Assembly (NCBI GenBank): GCA_002633005.1
Contig: NMRA01000100.1
Location: 765,822-829,821 of the forward strand
Length of the DNA: 64,000 bases
Origin: Phoronis australis
Lineage: Eukaryota > Phoronida > Phoronidae
Reading direction: 5' to 3'
The stretch's first letter is position 1. The number at the start of each line of letters is the position of its first letter. Positions 11,601 to 25,900 of the stretch are shown piece by piece. The translations under genes and the position numbers were made by a program. A model generated the notes under the pieces. That model was not told the DNA's origin and did no database searches. It worked only from the letters and a program-made list of their open reading frames with translations.

Positions 11601-14600
11601 TCAAACTCAGACATTAGACCCAACACAGTATTTGCTAATCAATTGCGCAAAGCATTTAAGACCACACTGTGTCATCATGGTTTAATGGAGAAGCAGACAG
11701 ACATATCGACTTGAATTACTGACCAGCACCAGGGTTAGTTCCACCCGTCTTTGAGTCCTTTTCTAGTCTGTATTGATAGACATGAAGTGTGAACAAGATG
11801 TGGGAGTTACGTCCCTCATCCTCCTCGTGGGGGGCCCGTGCGTTCAGGGCTGCGTCCAGGTAGTAGGCTGCTTTGTCAGCCGTAGGGGCGCGTAGCTCAC
11901 TCTGATTCTCCAGCTGGGTGCCACAGATGGGGTCCTCCCGTAAGTAGACACCGGGTGCAGCACCACCTCCTGACTCGGTACCTGACCATAAGGTCGAATA
12001 TTTATCACAATAAAATCACTAATGCTCACACTAACGGCAAAATGACAATGTAAGTTATAAAAGACTGGAAATTTGCCAATGAAGATAATTTTCAAAATCT
12101 ATTATCAGACAGTCATACGCTTACACCATACCAAGAAATACTGAGAAGTCTAAGTCTGAAGCTAAATTAAGTCAAGAAGTAATAAGCATGATTGTCAAAT
12201 AATAAACTCAAAATAAACAGTAGTTGCAAAGTGTCATTAGAGTTTTCAGTGGATCTAACAAATATAATTATTGCATAGCTTCACACAGCCGTTAGCCACT
12301 CTTACTAACTGCCTAACAGACACTACCCGGTGGCTCAGTGCTGGCAACGCCCGGCATGGCAGTAACGTTACTTGTCGCCGAAACTGTGATAGCGTCCCCG
12401 GTTAGCGGCTGAGGAGGGTAGTGTCTGGAAACTTGTAGGTTGTAAGATATCTCTCACAACAAAGATGAAAATGATTTTATAAAACTATAGATTACATGCT
12501 CAAAAACTCCTCAACTTTTTTAACCAATTCCACTGTTCCACTAACAAGTATGCAACGTACCAGTGGAGACCTCTGCCAGCAGGTCTTTCAGCTGTTCTTG
12601 CCTACTGTGAACTTCAACAGCTGAGACGCGGACTGAGAAGCGAGCGCCAGTCTTGTCCTTCTGTTCATTAATCAGTTTGAACAGCCAGGCAATGGCACAC
12701 GGGATAGCACCCAGGGTCTGGGCGGATTCATCACTGCCAATCATCGTGTACGACTTCCCTGTAAAAGGACATCAACACAGGTGATTGGAAGAACCTGAAC
12801 ACCCAACAATAAGTTCAGCATTATCAAAACCTTCCAATGACAAATGATCAGGTTGGTCTTGTCAGCCACTAGATGGCAGACCCTGACAATGAGGCAGTTA
12901 ATACTCAGAACATGGACTGTAGGCAACCAAACCTGAAATACTGTCAAATAAAAGGAAACCAGCATATCAACAAGCTCAGCAATGAATGTGTCTAGATCTG
13001 TGGCTGGCAGGCCATTAATACAAACTCCAGTCTATTAGCAAAAACCTTTGTTCCCCGTATTTTGAAATCCTAGAAACAAGTTTTAGGATAAAAGTTAACG
13101 AGATTAATTCCACAAATGGTTGTGTCCCCAAGGGTTCTTGATGACGGAATACCGGTATTTTTGTTGCTCCTATTGGCAGGCATTGACACTATAACGAAAC
13201 TCTCAATTAGTAATTCGTGAATAAAATTTCCCACTATCAGTCCAGGCAAATTTGGTGGAGTTCAGAATACCGGGTAAATCGTGTTCCAATGCAAAAGTTT
13301 ATACGATTAAAAATTTCAGCGGCAAAGTTAGCGCGATTACTTCCACAAAAGTTCTTGTGGGAACGGCACTATTTCCTGTTCCAAACCACAAGACTTTGAA
13401 AACAAAGATTTCGGACGAAACGACAGCAAATGCGATGTCAGTATTCTATCAATGATACTTCAGCTTCCCCCTCACTTCCAAAACGTTTCTATTTCAAGAA
13501 GACCAAATCGAAGGCGAGACAGAGAGAGTCAAAACATATCCGTTCAGTCTTTTTATAAATAGAATGCAATTTAGACACACAGCAAGCAACCGCCAAATGT
13601 CTTAGAAAAAGGCGATAGTACTTTTTGTAACTAAGTCTCAATTGTTGCCTACTGGTTTCTTAAAGTAAGGTAAACAACCATAATTCACAACTAAGATGCT
13701 GTTAACTGAAACTGATGAGATTCTCTTCACATGCAGCCAGTTGAATACAAAACAGATATAACCAACAGACATGACAAGCTTGTCAATAGAGGCTTCACTG
13801 GTCAAATGACAGCAGCTAATTTCACATAAACTGAACTGATTAATTTATATTGTTATGCCTCTCACAGGGATGCCTGTTAAAACTATTTTCTGATTTATTG
13901 CCACTATAGGCAGTAGATCACTGGGAATTCATCATGGCAGGGTGACTAAGAGCTGGAAGGAAGACAGCCCCATTAACTGAACAGACTGACAACTGACACA
14001 CCAACTTTTTACAAAGAAGTATACTCCCGTGACTGAAATCACTGTACAAAAACACGGATGGAAAAATGGATGTTCTGCCCGAAAATCAATGACCTATTAA
14101 CATAACACGGTTGAGCTACATGCCTGGTGGGTCCTTACGGCTCGAAACATGATATTGAAATTTCAACAGGGATGTACTAGTCTGGCAGACAGTGCCATTA
14201 GAATGCATCAGTGACTAACACAACTTGCACATCATGTCATGTTATTCAATATCATAATTTGTCTCATACATTCACAATCAGCCAGCCAACAAGCCTTATG
14301 CACACTTGCACAAGTTATAAAAGTGCAAAACTCATAGTCTCGGGAATTGTCCTTGCTTAGCAACCATTTCAGAGGCGTAAAAAACGCGACACCCTTTTGA
14401 ANCCCCCCTCCCCCCAAGTGCTTCCAAAAATGTTCATTTTTCACTGCTCATGGATGATTCTTGGCCACATTTCAAAAATTCTTAAAAGGTATGCAGACCG
14501 TTACCGTCCACCTCCCAGCGTACGTTTTGTGCATTTTAAAGAACTCTAGACGATCCCCAACATTTTTCTAATTGCGTATTTAGCAAAATAATGCCGTCAG

Positions 14601-17600
14601 CTGGCGTTGGCAATATTGTTTGATTAAACTGGGAAGTTGTCTGAGAGAAACTGTAGGTGTGAGGTTTATTGGTAACCATTCTCTTCATGCCGCGTTCACA
14701 TATTGAAACAAAAGGGATGAAAAAGATCACAAACTCAATCATTAAACAATGACAAGACCAATCAAGCCATAGCATTCCTTCTCGCTTGCTTTGCACATAT
14801 CAGAACTACCATTCCACAGGCTTATATATACAAGATCTATCTCTGCCAGACTTTTATGCTGTTCCACATCTACATTTAATGATTATCACAGATAGTAAAA
14901 GGATTGCCAGCCAAAGCTGCTTAACCCAGCTAACTGCCCCCAGCATCCATCACATACCAAATTGAGTTAATTCGACCTGCTAACTGAGTTAGTCAATTTC
15001 TGCTCCACTTGGCCAGTTTTGCCCTGTTAACATTGAATGCAAATATAAGCATTCTACAGTCAGTCCGACAAGTTGCTTAAACAGTTCAACAAACTCTCCT
15101 TGGAGGAAAAATGGTGTCATCCAAATATTTTGAATAATGATCGCCTAAGTAACACATCACTCTGTTCAGAGCAAATTTCAAAAAAATTTTATTTTCCGTT
15201 TCCTGCACCCATGAAAATACTGCGTAATCATTATATTGGTAGAGTTCCATATAAGACATTCAAAAATATTGCACGTCTGTCAGCGCTTTAACAGATTATG
15301 ATCTACAAATGCTTTACAATAATACAATGCTTGCAAAAAACAAAATTCTAAAAAATCTGTACTGAAATGGGGGGACACAAAGGGTGAATGTACTACTTGG
15401 TACAAATATGCAACAGTAGCAAACTAGGATCGCCCTTGTTTGACAAGGCTCACTCCTCACTCAGCAGTAGCAGAGCTATAAAGCTGTCAGTCTGTCCCAG
15501 CCATTAACAGATCAGATCTCCCAAAGATCTCCAGGCTGAGCTTAGTGTCAGAGATAGCATCAGCACAAGGTGTTGACACCCTGTTTGTATATACACCCAC
15601 ATTCAACACAGAGTGGTTATTTCTCAATACATTAGATGGACCATAACCCTGACATGTGTCCAAACAGACCTACACTGGAATCTCAAAATGGAACATGCAA
15701 GGGAGCGGGAACAGTTGTTTTACTGTATCTGTGTGGCCCAACTCTCTCCCTCCCCCCTTGCACAATAGTTTTAGCTGGCAGCCCTTGAAATACAGAGGTT
15801 GCAGAGACAGGTCAACAGTTACTACCAGTGAAAAAAACGGCACCAGTGACAAGGTCCTTGATGTTGAAAACCAGTTTGATGCCCATTATTCAATGGAGGA
15901 AACTGGTTCTCATAAACATGGGGGCCTCAGCAACTAACTGTTACCATGAAAACATTGCAAACATGGCACGAACAGCTTCAGGATTGCCACATGAAATTAA
16001 TTTACATGATTAACAACTGCAAAAATATGCAAAAACAAATCCTATAAATAGTTAAAACAAATAAAATCTATCCACCTATTTCTTTGGCACGAACTGTCAT
16101 GTGTACTGTCACTTGTTAGTCGAATGTGATAGGGATTTAAAGGTTATGTATTTCAGAGTCTAAACTATCTGGCCGCTGAGTGGGCAGAAAACTAAAACAG
16201 GTATTCTCTGACATTTGAATGGGTATACTGAACAAATCAAACACGGAAGAGTGATTGAGAGCACTGACCAAGAAACTACGCCTTAGTAATGACTGCAAGC
16301 TCATAAAAAGTTAGTAAGATGTGTTTGCTCCTCTCCGTTTAATTACCGCACTTTCCAAAAATATTCTTTATTAAGAGAGACGAGTATTGTCCAACACCCA
16401 TCAACACAGCAACGAGGAATTCTTATCTACCACAACTCAGAGTTACCCTTAGTTCACTCACATAAACACCAGGTGGCGTATTTGAATGATACTCTCGAAC
16501 TAATAAATTGGAGACTAAACATCTCTTGCCATTTAGGATGAATAATGCCAGACTTATCTGAGTTATTCTCTGTCAGATTTCAGTTGTCTTATTCCTTTAT
16601 GTGCAAACTGTTGATAGTCAGGTAACAAAAGCCAAGCGAATAACGAATGTCTCTCAGTCTTGAGTGAGAGGTGTCGCGAGCTCTAGCAATTTACTCCAGC
16701 CAAAGCGCAGTTAGCATTTCCAACTGAGGAGGAGTTGCGAAAACTCTACACTTTCATTCACCTATTATTATTGCAGAAAACAGATCTACAGCAATGACTG
16801 CTTGAGTAGGAAATGTGCCCCAGGAGAAGAATTTAACACCATACAGAGAGAATTAAGGCTTCAAAATTTGCCATTCAACAAGCTTTACTTGGTACATGCC
16901 AGCCAGGTATACCAAGTTCTAACCCATTCAAGTTTCTTAATCCCGGCAATAATTAAAACTAGTCGCTCCTAATTAACTCACAACAAATATCTGACTTTTT
17001 CTCCTATGTGTCCACAACAGCTGACTGCCTGTATGCCCTGCTATGAGGACATACAGTTGACCATGTGCCCTCAACATTTCCTGTCAGGCCAGTGGCACCC
17101 TGCTGTGAGCCTGGCTATCAGACTACACTGTTTACATTGAGAGCCAAGTACCCAGTGTATCAGTGCTGGCATCACTCTTAATGTGTTGTCCATCATCTAC
17201 TGATGGATGACACACCATGTTGGCAGGAGCCATTGGATGGAGCTGGTAAAACCTGTGGACAGCCCAAGAGCAACATTTTATTCATCCATTTATTTTAAGT
17301 TCGAACTCAAATACTGGATTCACAAGCGTGGCTGAAACACCCGGCAATTTTCAGTGGTGAAAACATGGCACTTTAGTCAAACATGCTGTTGGCCACCCTG
17401 GAGTAATTATCACCAGCAGTTGCTTTGTTTCCTCACCACCTCAAATGCGCTTTTAAAGCGAAAATTCTCACTAAAGCTTGTTTACAGCAACTGATAAAAA
17501 GCAAAAACGGGCTAGTTTTGGGGTAACTGAAACTGCCAACAAAGACACCAAAAGTGACCTGTTGACATGACTAGCAATTCTCCAACTAGCAAAAAATGCA

Positions 17601-19956
17601 ACTGAAAATGCAAGCGTTCTAGGAAGTTTGTGAACGTGGGTACATGGTACAACCGCAGCAGACTTTTCTTCACTAGTACCACAATTGGACTTTTAGGGTT
17701 TGCCCAATCATCAAACAATGAATATTAACTTTACCCAGGGAGTTCAGTGGGACGTGATATGTTTAAGTGCCATTTTTCAAAAAAAGACCTTCGCATCTAC
17801 GTAGATGCCGGCACATGGTCTATCCCCATCTCTTCTTGAGGTTACATGCACAAAAAAACAGCTGTGAACTTTGCTTTGTTGATGGCAGGCTACGTTTACA
17901 CAACAGATAGCTGAACAAAAACTAATTATAACAAACTAATTACTCCAGTACTACCACTTTCTCACGGAGCCTCTCAATTACAAAACGTTATCAGCCCACA
18001 AATGATACACTTGTAAGCAAAAAAATTTATGAGCGTAACATCCCAGAAATACAGAAAAGAGTTTCCCACGACTGACTCACAACTCACGAGATAGCAATAT
18101 CTTTGAACATATATTTGAAGAGTCGCAGGTCTTGTACACCAATTCAGAGCACAAACTCGCTGACACCCACTTGAACATGAAATAACTGGGTAAGAGCTTC
18201 AAGTGGTAATCCTATAATTATGACACTAACATCCTGAACTGCTAGTTGGTCACCAACAAAAGCCATGTATTTGTTGTGGAATTAATTTGATCTTCACCAG
18301 GAATTTCATGAACATTCCGCCCTGTTATCAATTGACAGTGACCTAAAAGGGTTAAATGTCCAAAGATGAGAAGCAATGTTGTTGAATTAAATAAAAGTAA
18401 ACCACAAAAACTAATCGAAGTCCACAAATGGAAGTTACTGTTGAGGCATGTATAGGGAACACTGGCTGAGCATCATTTTGTTCAGGTTTTCTACAATCGC
18501 ACAACATCCAGGATGGACCTCACAAATAATAGTTTCAGCTTGTTTTTTCATAATTTGAAGTTATTCCCACAAGTGCACTCATCAGAACTTTCACTAACTG
18601 TTTCCCACTGTTTAACTGTTGCAGAGAAAGTCCACTGGTCACCTGCCAATAAATGTCTGTCAAAGGTAAATAATGAAACCACAACTTTAGGACAACTGAA
18701 CCCCTGCTTTAAGTACGCACAAAGTGTTTACCTGCTGATAATGGTCCAATTTGTCAACTTCATTTAGAGCACAGTGCTGAGAACTATGGCATCAGAAAAC
18801 TAATCAAAGTAAACAGTCTGGTCCACCCCAAACACTCTAATGTAGTGTATGAAGAACCCTGGATGGCATTGGTCTCAACCAGTTTGGACAACAAAGTAGA
18901 GGACATATTTCCTGTGGCCTGCTGTGATCTAAATAAGGGGTAGAGATCTGTGCTCCCATGAACACTATCTTATCTGTAGCCAAATATTTAGCAGCCATTT
19001 CAGCATATAGCACCATGTAACTTTTACGTTACATGGCAAGCTTGCTCTGTAAAAACTGTAAAATCTCAAATCTCAAGCCTGACAGAGCTCTAGTTTTGAA
19101 CAAGCTCAACGGTAGCACTGAAATTCGCTACTTTCCTTATGGGCAGAGAGGTGTTGGAGGTTCTCAAAGATGCAAAAAGTAGGGGCGGTGAAAACACATA
19201 TTCACAAGAACACCTAAAAGCAACCAATTCAATGTCAAGTCTACTCCAACACACACCCAGTTAAAACAGTTCAAAACAAGACTGTGCCTATACTTTTTGT
19301 CTATGCTTAATTTTGAAAATCAAATTTCTACTTCAATATCAAAATTTAAAAAAAAACGGTGTCTCTATAAAATTTGTAAAGCCATCATTTTAATGGTACG
19401 TAGGACCCCTCGCCTACAGAACAAACCAGCAGGCCCTCAGCAGAGTTTCACTACGTAAGTCATAAATGAGAGGTCCAGCACAACTTATGTAGCAGTCTCA
19501 TCCCGCCACACCAACCATCCAAGAAATTGGCTGACATTGGCCATTTACTAGTAACCAACTCATATATTAAGCCAAGCTCATTAAGTTGTCAGTCTATGCT
19601 GACCAGGTGATACTGTCCATTTAGTTGCATGACACAGGATTTTTCAGACTTGGGGCACACTAGGACAGTATACCTCAAAGCACCACCAACCCACATGCTA
19701 AGAGCACAGATACACCAACAAGTCTATCATTGAATTACCTGCGAGAATGAATTGGCACAAGAACACCTAACTTTACTCAAGACTGGATTTGAAAATTCAC
19801 CAACTGGCCATTTTCAAGTGAGTCGTGACTTAAATTCGATGATCAAAGGAATAGGCTTATGTAAAAATCACAGAATTTTTATCCTAGAATTCACAACAAC
19901 ATATACTCAACAAGGAATAAATACAGGTATTATGCCACTACTACACACCAACACAA

Positions 19957-19998
<42 letters not shown>

Positions 19999-22900
19999 TT
20001 CTATGAATGTGTTATAAGCTACGGCTGCAACCCGTCAAACATTTTCAAGAGGGCAAAAACATTTGTACACCATGCATCAAAATTTCACCCGTTTTCTTTA
20101 ATGAGGTGTAGTTCTGTTTTGTTCTCAGCACATTTAATTTCAGCATTGGGCATTGTTTTGATCACATGGCAAGGGTTATATTTCATACTCATGTGACAAA
20201 GATTTTTTACTGTCACATTTCTCTATACATCTCCATCAATACAGGCATCATTGAAATTTTTATTTAAGCTTTGGTAACATCATCCCATATTCGTAACATT
20301 AGTGGTTCACCACACACACAAATGCCACAATCTGCTGGCAAGGAGTCTTATTCCTTACCTAGCTTGGCATGCCCGTAAGCAAACAGACAGCCATCAGCAC
20401 CATTGACAACAGCCTGTACAATCTCCGTCAGGCTGTTGGAGCAAACCTCCGTCTGAAATCATAGCAAATATTAGAATTAATGTGAATTCTACCAGACATT
20501 ACATGTATAATCGGATTCCTTCAACAGGGCAACAATACAAATTTTGAAACGAAATCTCCAACTGCAATAACAAAACCTGTAAAAATTGTTTCAAGGGGTC
20601 TTTACAATTTAAAAACTTCCAGACAAATGCTGCTATGGCAGCAAAGATAGATACATTATCGTCATTTGCCAATATTACACTCAAGATTTTTTAAGAATCA
20701 TTCGAAACATTTGTTCACAAAGACAAAATTTGTTATATGGTAAAAGACAGAGAGGGTGACGGTGAGGTGGGAGAGGGAGGGAGGGAGGGGGAGAAGGAAG
20801 GAGACAGTGAGCGAGAAAGAGAGAGAGACAGACAGAGACAGAGAGGACAGCCATGCCATAACAGGTCATTATCAGGTTAGCTGTAATTACCCCTTGTTTT
20901 ATCTGGCTTTGCTTCCTAATAGCAGGCGGTCATTAACAGATGAGCGGAACATCTCTTAATGTTGAGCAGATGGCCAAATTCACACACTCTGCTCAATGCG
21001 AAGCGTTTTTTGTGGAAACAAATGCACGGCAGTTTTTCTTACAGTTTTTGTAGCAGAGGGGTTGGAGAAACCATATGTTTTCAAGGAGATGTATTGTGTC
21101 ATGGATGCATTGAGTAACAATTATGACGTAACCAAATTATAGCACTAGAGTGGCTAATAATGACATTGCATAACATACTAACAACACTTCTGAACAAGGC
21201 CTGGTGTCAAAACATGAGTGTCTCACAGGGTGACATTTTTTCCGCCAGGGCAGGTCATTTTCTAATTAAAGCCAATTTCCCCTGGTAATGAAGGTGGCTG
21301 ACACAGCTGGAACAGTGACCAAATGAATTCAAGGGCAGACTGTCAATCAAAGCGGTGTGTATGACGGCTTGGTCCAATGGAGAGGTTCCGGCAGTTCAGA
21401 TACCTATGTGAACTCCAGGCACAACTGAGAACTCTGTGGGGGTTGGCTAATTATTTCTAAACATAATTCGTTGCATTTCTACAGACCAGGTCAACCATTT
21501 GGTTCCCATGTAAAGGCCAGTAATAATTGGATCATCAAACCACTGAGCTTGATGATTAACATAGTCTGTCCAGCCAGGATAGAGTGGGCACTGACCACTG
21601 GGCATCAGCAATGAAGCCTGTCCAGGGTGCAAGGAAAGTCCAAGTAAATACTCAACTGAGAGTCCCAGCAGGACAAGGTGTACTGTCTGACCTGGCAACA
21701 AATTCTGGCTACTGGATTCTGAAGTTTGGCTCGAGTATTTAGGGATCTGATAAAGAAACTGTTCCCCTAACTTGCTCTCTAAAGATGAAATGAATTATTA
21801 CCAAAGAGTCATCCTCTGTGAATATCTGGTCAAAAGCAAACATCTTGGGAGCCGCCATGCCTGCTCTTCTCTGTGAGGGCGTGGTGTACCCGCCATGGGA
21901 CGGGTCGAAAACAGTGATCTGCTTCTTGCGAGGGTCGACACTCAAATACGATCTTGTATTCTCACTGGCCGTGTCTATGTTGGCTATCTTCAACATGATC
22001 TTGGTCTATAAACAACAACAGTGGTAATTAGTTTAATGAGTTTTACAGATAAAAACGATAAATGTCACACTAATGTAGGATAACGCGAGTACAACCCGAT
22101 CTGTAAACGGCCAATTCAGACAAAGGGCATATAATTACAAAAGTGATAAATCACTCAGGCACCATAGAGAATAATTAATTTCACTATGTAGCATTTTTAA
22201 AATCTTATCCTAGATGGAGCTTAGACGGAAAGGAGTCATTTAATTTGCATAATAATGGCAGCTGATTCTAGATTGAAATGCTGCTATCAAACAATTGTCT
22301 TCAGAATATGGCATAGTACAAAGGCAATATTTCAGAGATCAGTACATTAGGGATACAATACTGGTCATGATGTCAGTTCGAACAGAAACCCACCCATTGA
22401 CAGGCACTAACTTAAAATTTAATAGAACGAATAACTCTACACAAAATTTCTCAGGGACTTCTTCATAAAAACATATTTAAGTGATAACAAAACACGTCTT
22501 CTCAGTACACCGTCAGCGTTAATCACCATAGTGGGACCTAATGAAATAATAAGTTTTTCATAACAGATGGGTCAGTGCTAATTGGAGACGACATTCCAAG
22601 TCAAGTCCATGCAAAATTTAATCAACATAATCTGGTGGCAATGTAAGCAACTGTATTTTGCCAATATTTATCTGGTCTAGACACATCTATATTTACAGTG
22701 TTCTATTTGTTGAGGTTTTGTAGGGGTTCATGTATTGTTCTCAATGAACCTTCATGTTTGTTTTGGCCAACTGTCTCTATTTATGTTACAGGCACACAAA
22801 AAATCAAGGGTTTGTTACATAGACTTGAACTAGTCACAAAACAGATGTCAGTGGTAAAAAGATTCTGTTGACATCCTTTCTCATCAAACTGGCATTTTTA

Positions 22901-25900
22901 TCATCAGATGGATCTAAATATAGCATTTAAGTTGAAAATTTTATAAGACAAAATATAAAACATCTAAATCGTATTCTTAGACCTTACATTTAGTAACTTC
23001 TTTAAAGTTACATTTCGCCCTGTTTAGCTGGCTAAAAAAACCCGAAAATCGAATTAGGTCTTTTACTCTCAAAATATCAGTCTCACAATATTCGTTACTG
23101 TGATAAGATTTCCCTTACCAACTCAAATAACAGGCAATGCATACACGAATCATTTGCAAATTTGAAATTTTAGGGTTAGGAAACCCCACTAAAATCAAAA
23201 GCATTATCTTGAGTCGCTGACCCTTTTTCATGTTCTAGATGGTAATGCGAATGGAATCCTATCATGGTAAGGAGCACCGTGAGACCCATTTCATGAGAGT
23301 GAAAGGCCTAATTCTATTGTTGTTTTTTGGCTAGCTAAACAGGGCAAGTGCAGCTATAACATAATCAAGTAGACGAGAAGCAAGTGTTCAGATTCTCACT
23401 ATCATGAGCTGTTCAAATTTGAACATGTGTATAATCATTTTTCAACTGAATTTTAACACCATTCTCCTCCTGTTTCACAAAAAAGATGTGTATTGCGTCA
23501 GGGTAATACCCTACACTCTGAATAATATACATTGCTGTAATTGTTCATTGGAAGTAATGAAGACCCACTTCTCACAGAATGGCCTTTTCCTAACACCTCA
23601 TTTTCCTCTTCTTCAGTTCCGCAAGCATTATTGCCTCACTATTTTTGAACTTGCGGAGGTGATTAATTCTAAAACAAGGATTTAGCTTTGATCTCCGTCA
23701 AGAGAAAACATCAAAAATGATGTATGGTTTTCACTCATCAATCGTGTAGTAATTAATTCAGAAGACGGCAATCAGTCACTCCACAGGAGGTTCTATTGTT
23801 TATTGGGCGAATTGCAAAGGAGAAAGACGTCAACAGTTTCTCACTACGGAGAGTAATGGATTAGTAACCATTACTGTTCACAAAAGACTTCTATTGTTGC
23901 GAGATATTTGTTGCACCACATGAGGAAATGGACTCTATTTGATAATTTGAGTTTTTAAACAAATATTCAACGTGTCCGTGGAAAGATGCGGTAGGTTGGA
24001 GTATCTTCCCAGAAAATAGTGAGTGAATCATTACCACACAATTCAGGTAATTACTTGGAGGGATCATGTTGCCTGACACACTGACAGTTTGAACACAATT
24101 CCTCACGGCCTGCTCCAAGTCTAGAACCAGCAAAATGATACTCTAGTTCTGACCATCATCATCAAATATGTTATTTTTCCAGGGTTTATTGACAAACGGG
24201 CCAGTGTGTCAACAGCACAGGGCCGTGTTGTCCTGTTGTTGTCCAGACAGACATCAGATGTGATGGCCCATTACCTCTCAATGGCTTCTACAGTCAAATG
24301 TCAGAGCCAATGGGCGCCAGTTAGCATTTACAGTGCTAAAAAGTTTAGCATGACAACAGAAGCACGCGTGAAAGCTCACTGCTTATCTCCACCTTCAACA
24401 ATGCGTGTGAATTCCAATTAAGACGGCAACAGTGTCGAACAAAAAGTCTTTTTATTATTTGATACTTTGGGGTGGTGAGATTGAATTGTGACAAGCAAGA
24501 CTGTATAGACATATGACCCTGTATGCAACTCCACGATGACTTCACCGGAGATGTTCCTCAACTGCTGTTACTCACTAAGTCCAGTCTTTGTGAAAAATCA
24601 GTATTGAAACATTTATTCTTTATTCTTGGAAACTTTTTGTGTTTTTGCATCACAAATGAAGTGAGACAGTGCAAAAACTACAAAGTCACACGAACGCAGC
24701 AACACTATGAATGGTGGCAGTGCAGTCCCAATTTGTGAACACCGGGTAAAATCTTTGCAACTTCCATCACCGTCAATTCAAATTACTTACTGAAATTTGG
24801 TTTGACCTCCATAATTTCATTGAACCTGTGCTAACCCAATTTGCCAAGCACATAAATAGAATAACCTTTTGCCACTTGAAACTGTCAACTGTCAGGATTT
24901 CCAAGCTGAGATCTACTGTTGTTGTCAAACAGTACCAGGATTCAACAACCCAAAAATGTAACAGGTTTATTCATTCTGATTCCAGAACCTTCCATTAAAA
25001 ATTTCCATGAAGGTTCAGCTCCACCAAGTACAAGTTCAGCGTAAGATGTACTGATAAACAGTGACAGCAAAACTAATACGATCCAATACTATGGAACGTT
25101 TTATCGGCTCCGTAATTAGAAAAGCAGATTAGCACAAATGACCGTGTTTGCCAATCAAGAGACATCTTAATGAACGCTCTGAGCTGAGTGGCCTCTCGCT
25201 GACAATTCACTCCTCATTGCGTCAAACGGACCGCCACCACTTTGTCGTCACAAGAGCAGTTACCGTGGAAACAGTTATGACAATACTAGACCCTGATTAC
25301 AAAATAGTAGAAACCAAACCCCCCTGTGAGCATTGAGTCTCAAATTGGCATCAGTTGGAGGAGGGTTAATCTAGTTTTCAGCTGAATCAATACAATAAAT
25401 ATAAGGAGACTACAGCCCAATCCCTATTTTTGTTACGCAATATGGAAATTCCAACGGCAAGCCGTTAATGCCACATGGGCTAGTGAAGTCATATCTACCA
25501 AATCGTCTTTAAACCTAGGAAATAGCTGCCAGTTGATAAAGCCCTTTGATGTTTCACAAAGTTGTCTAAATGTCAGTCCTCCTGTAACCATTGTTCTGAT
25601 ATGAATCCTCAATTTATTGCTTGTCATTGAATTTACATTTTTTTACTTTGATACCTTTCTTTTCTTATCGAGCTATCTTCTAACTGCCACTGATTAATAC
25701 AATGATATCTCAGACTCCAAAAAGTCAAACATGATTCTGGGTCAACAAAATGCAGGTGATCCATTCATTGAAAAAGACCCTTAAATGAGGGTGGAAATTT
25801 CATCAACAACAAACAAGTTCGTAGTAAGTGAATTTCTACCTGTTCAACATTGCCACAAACTATGAAAAACCTATTTTATCTCACAATAGTTTTTCGTCAA

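Larger units (their letters stand above)
12759..20358. other. KIF26 intron (7.6 kb)
   Basis: Lies between the two halves of the P-loop codons, with GTAAGG...CAG borders. It holds a CTCF-type 14-mer (12,866), a direct repeat (13,091 and 13,324), one ambiguous base (14,402) in a C-rich run, and a CA microsatellite (19,958). No credible gene on either strand. Confidence 0.8.
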
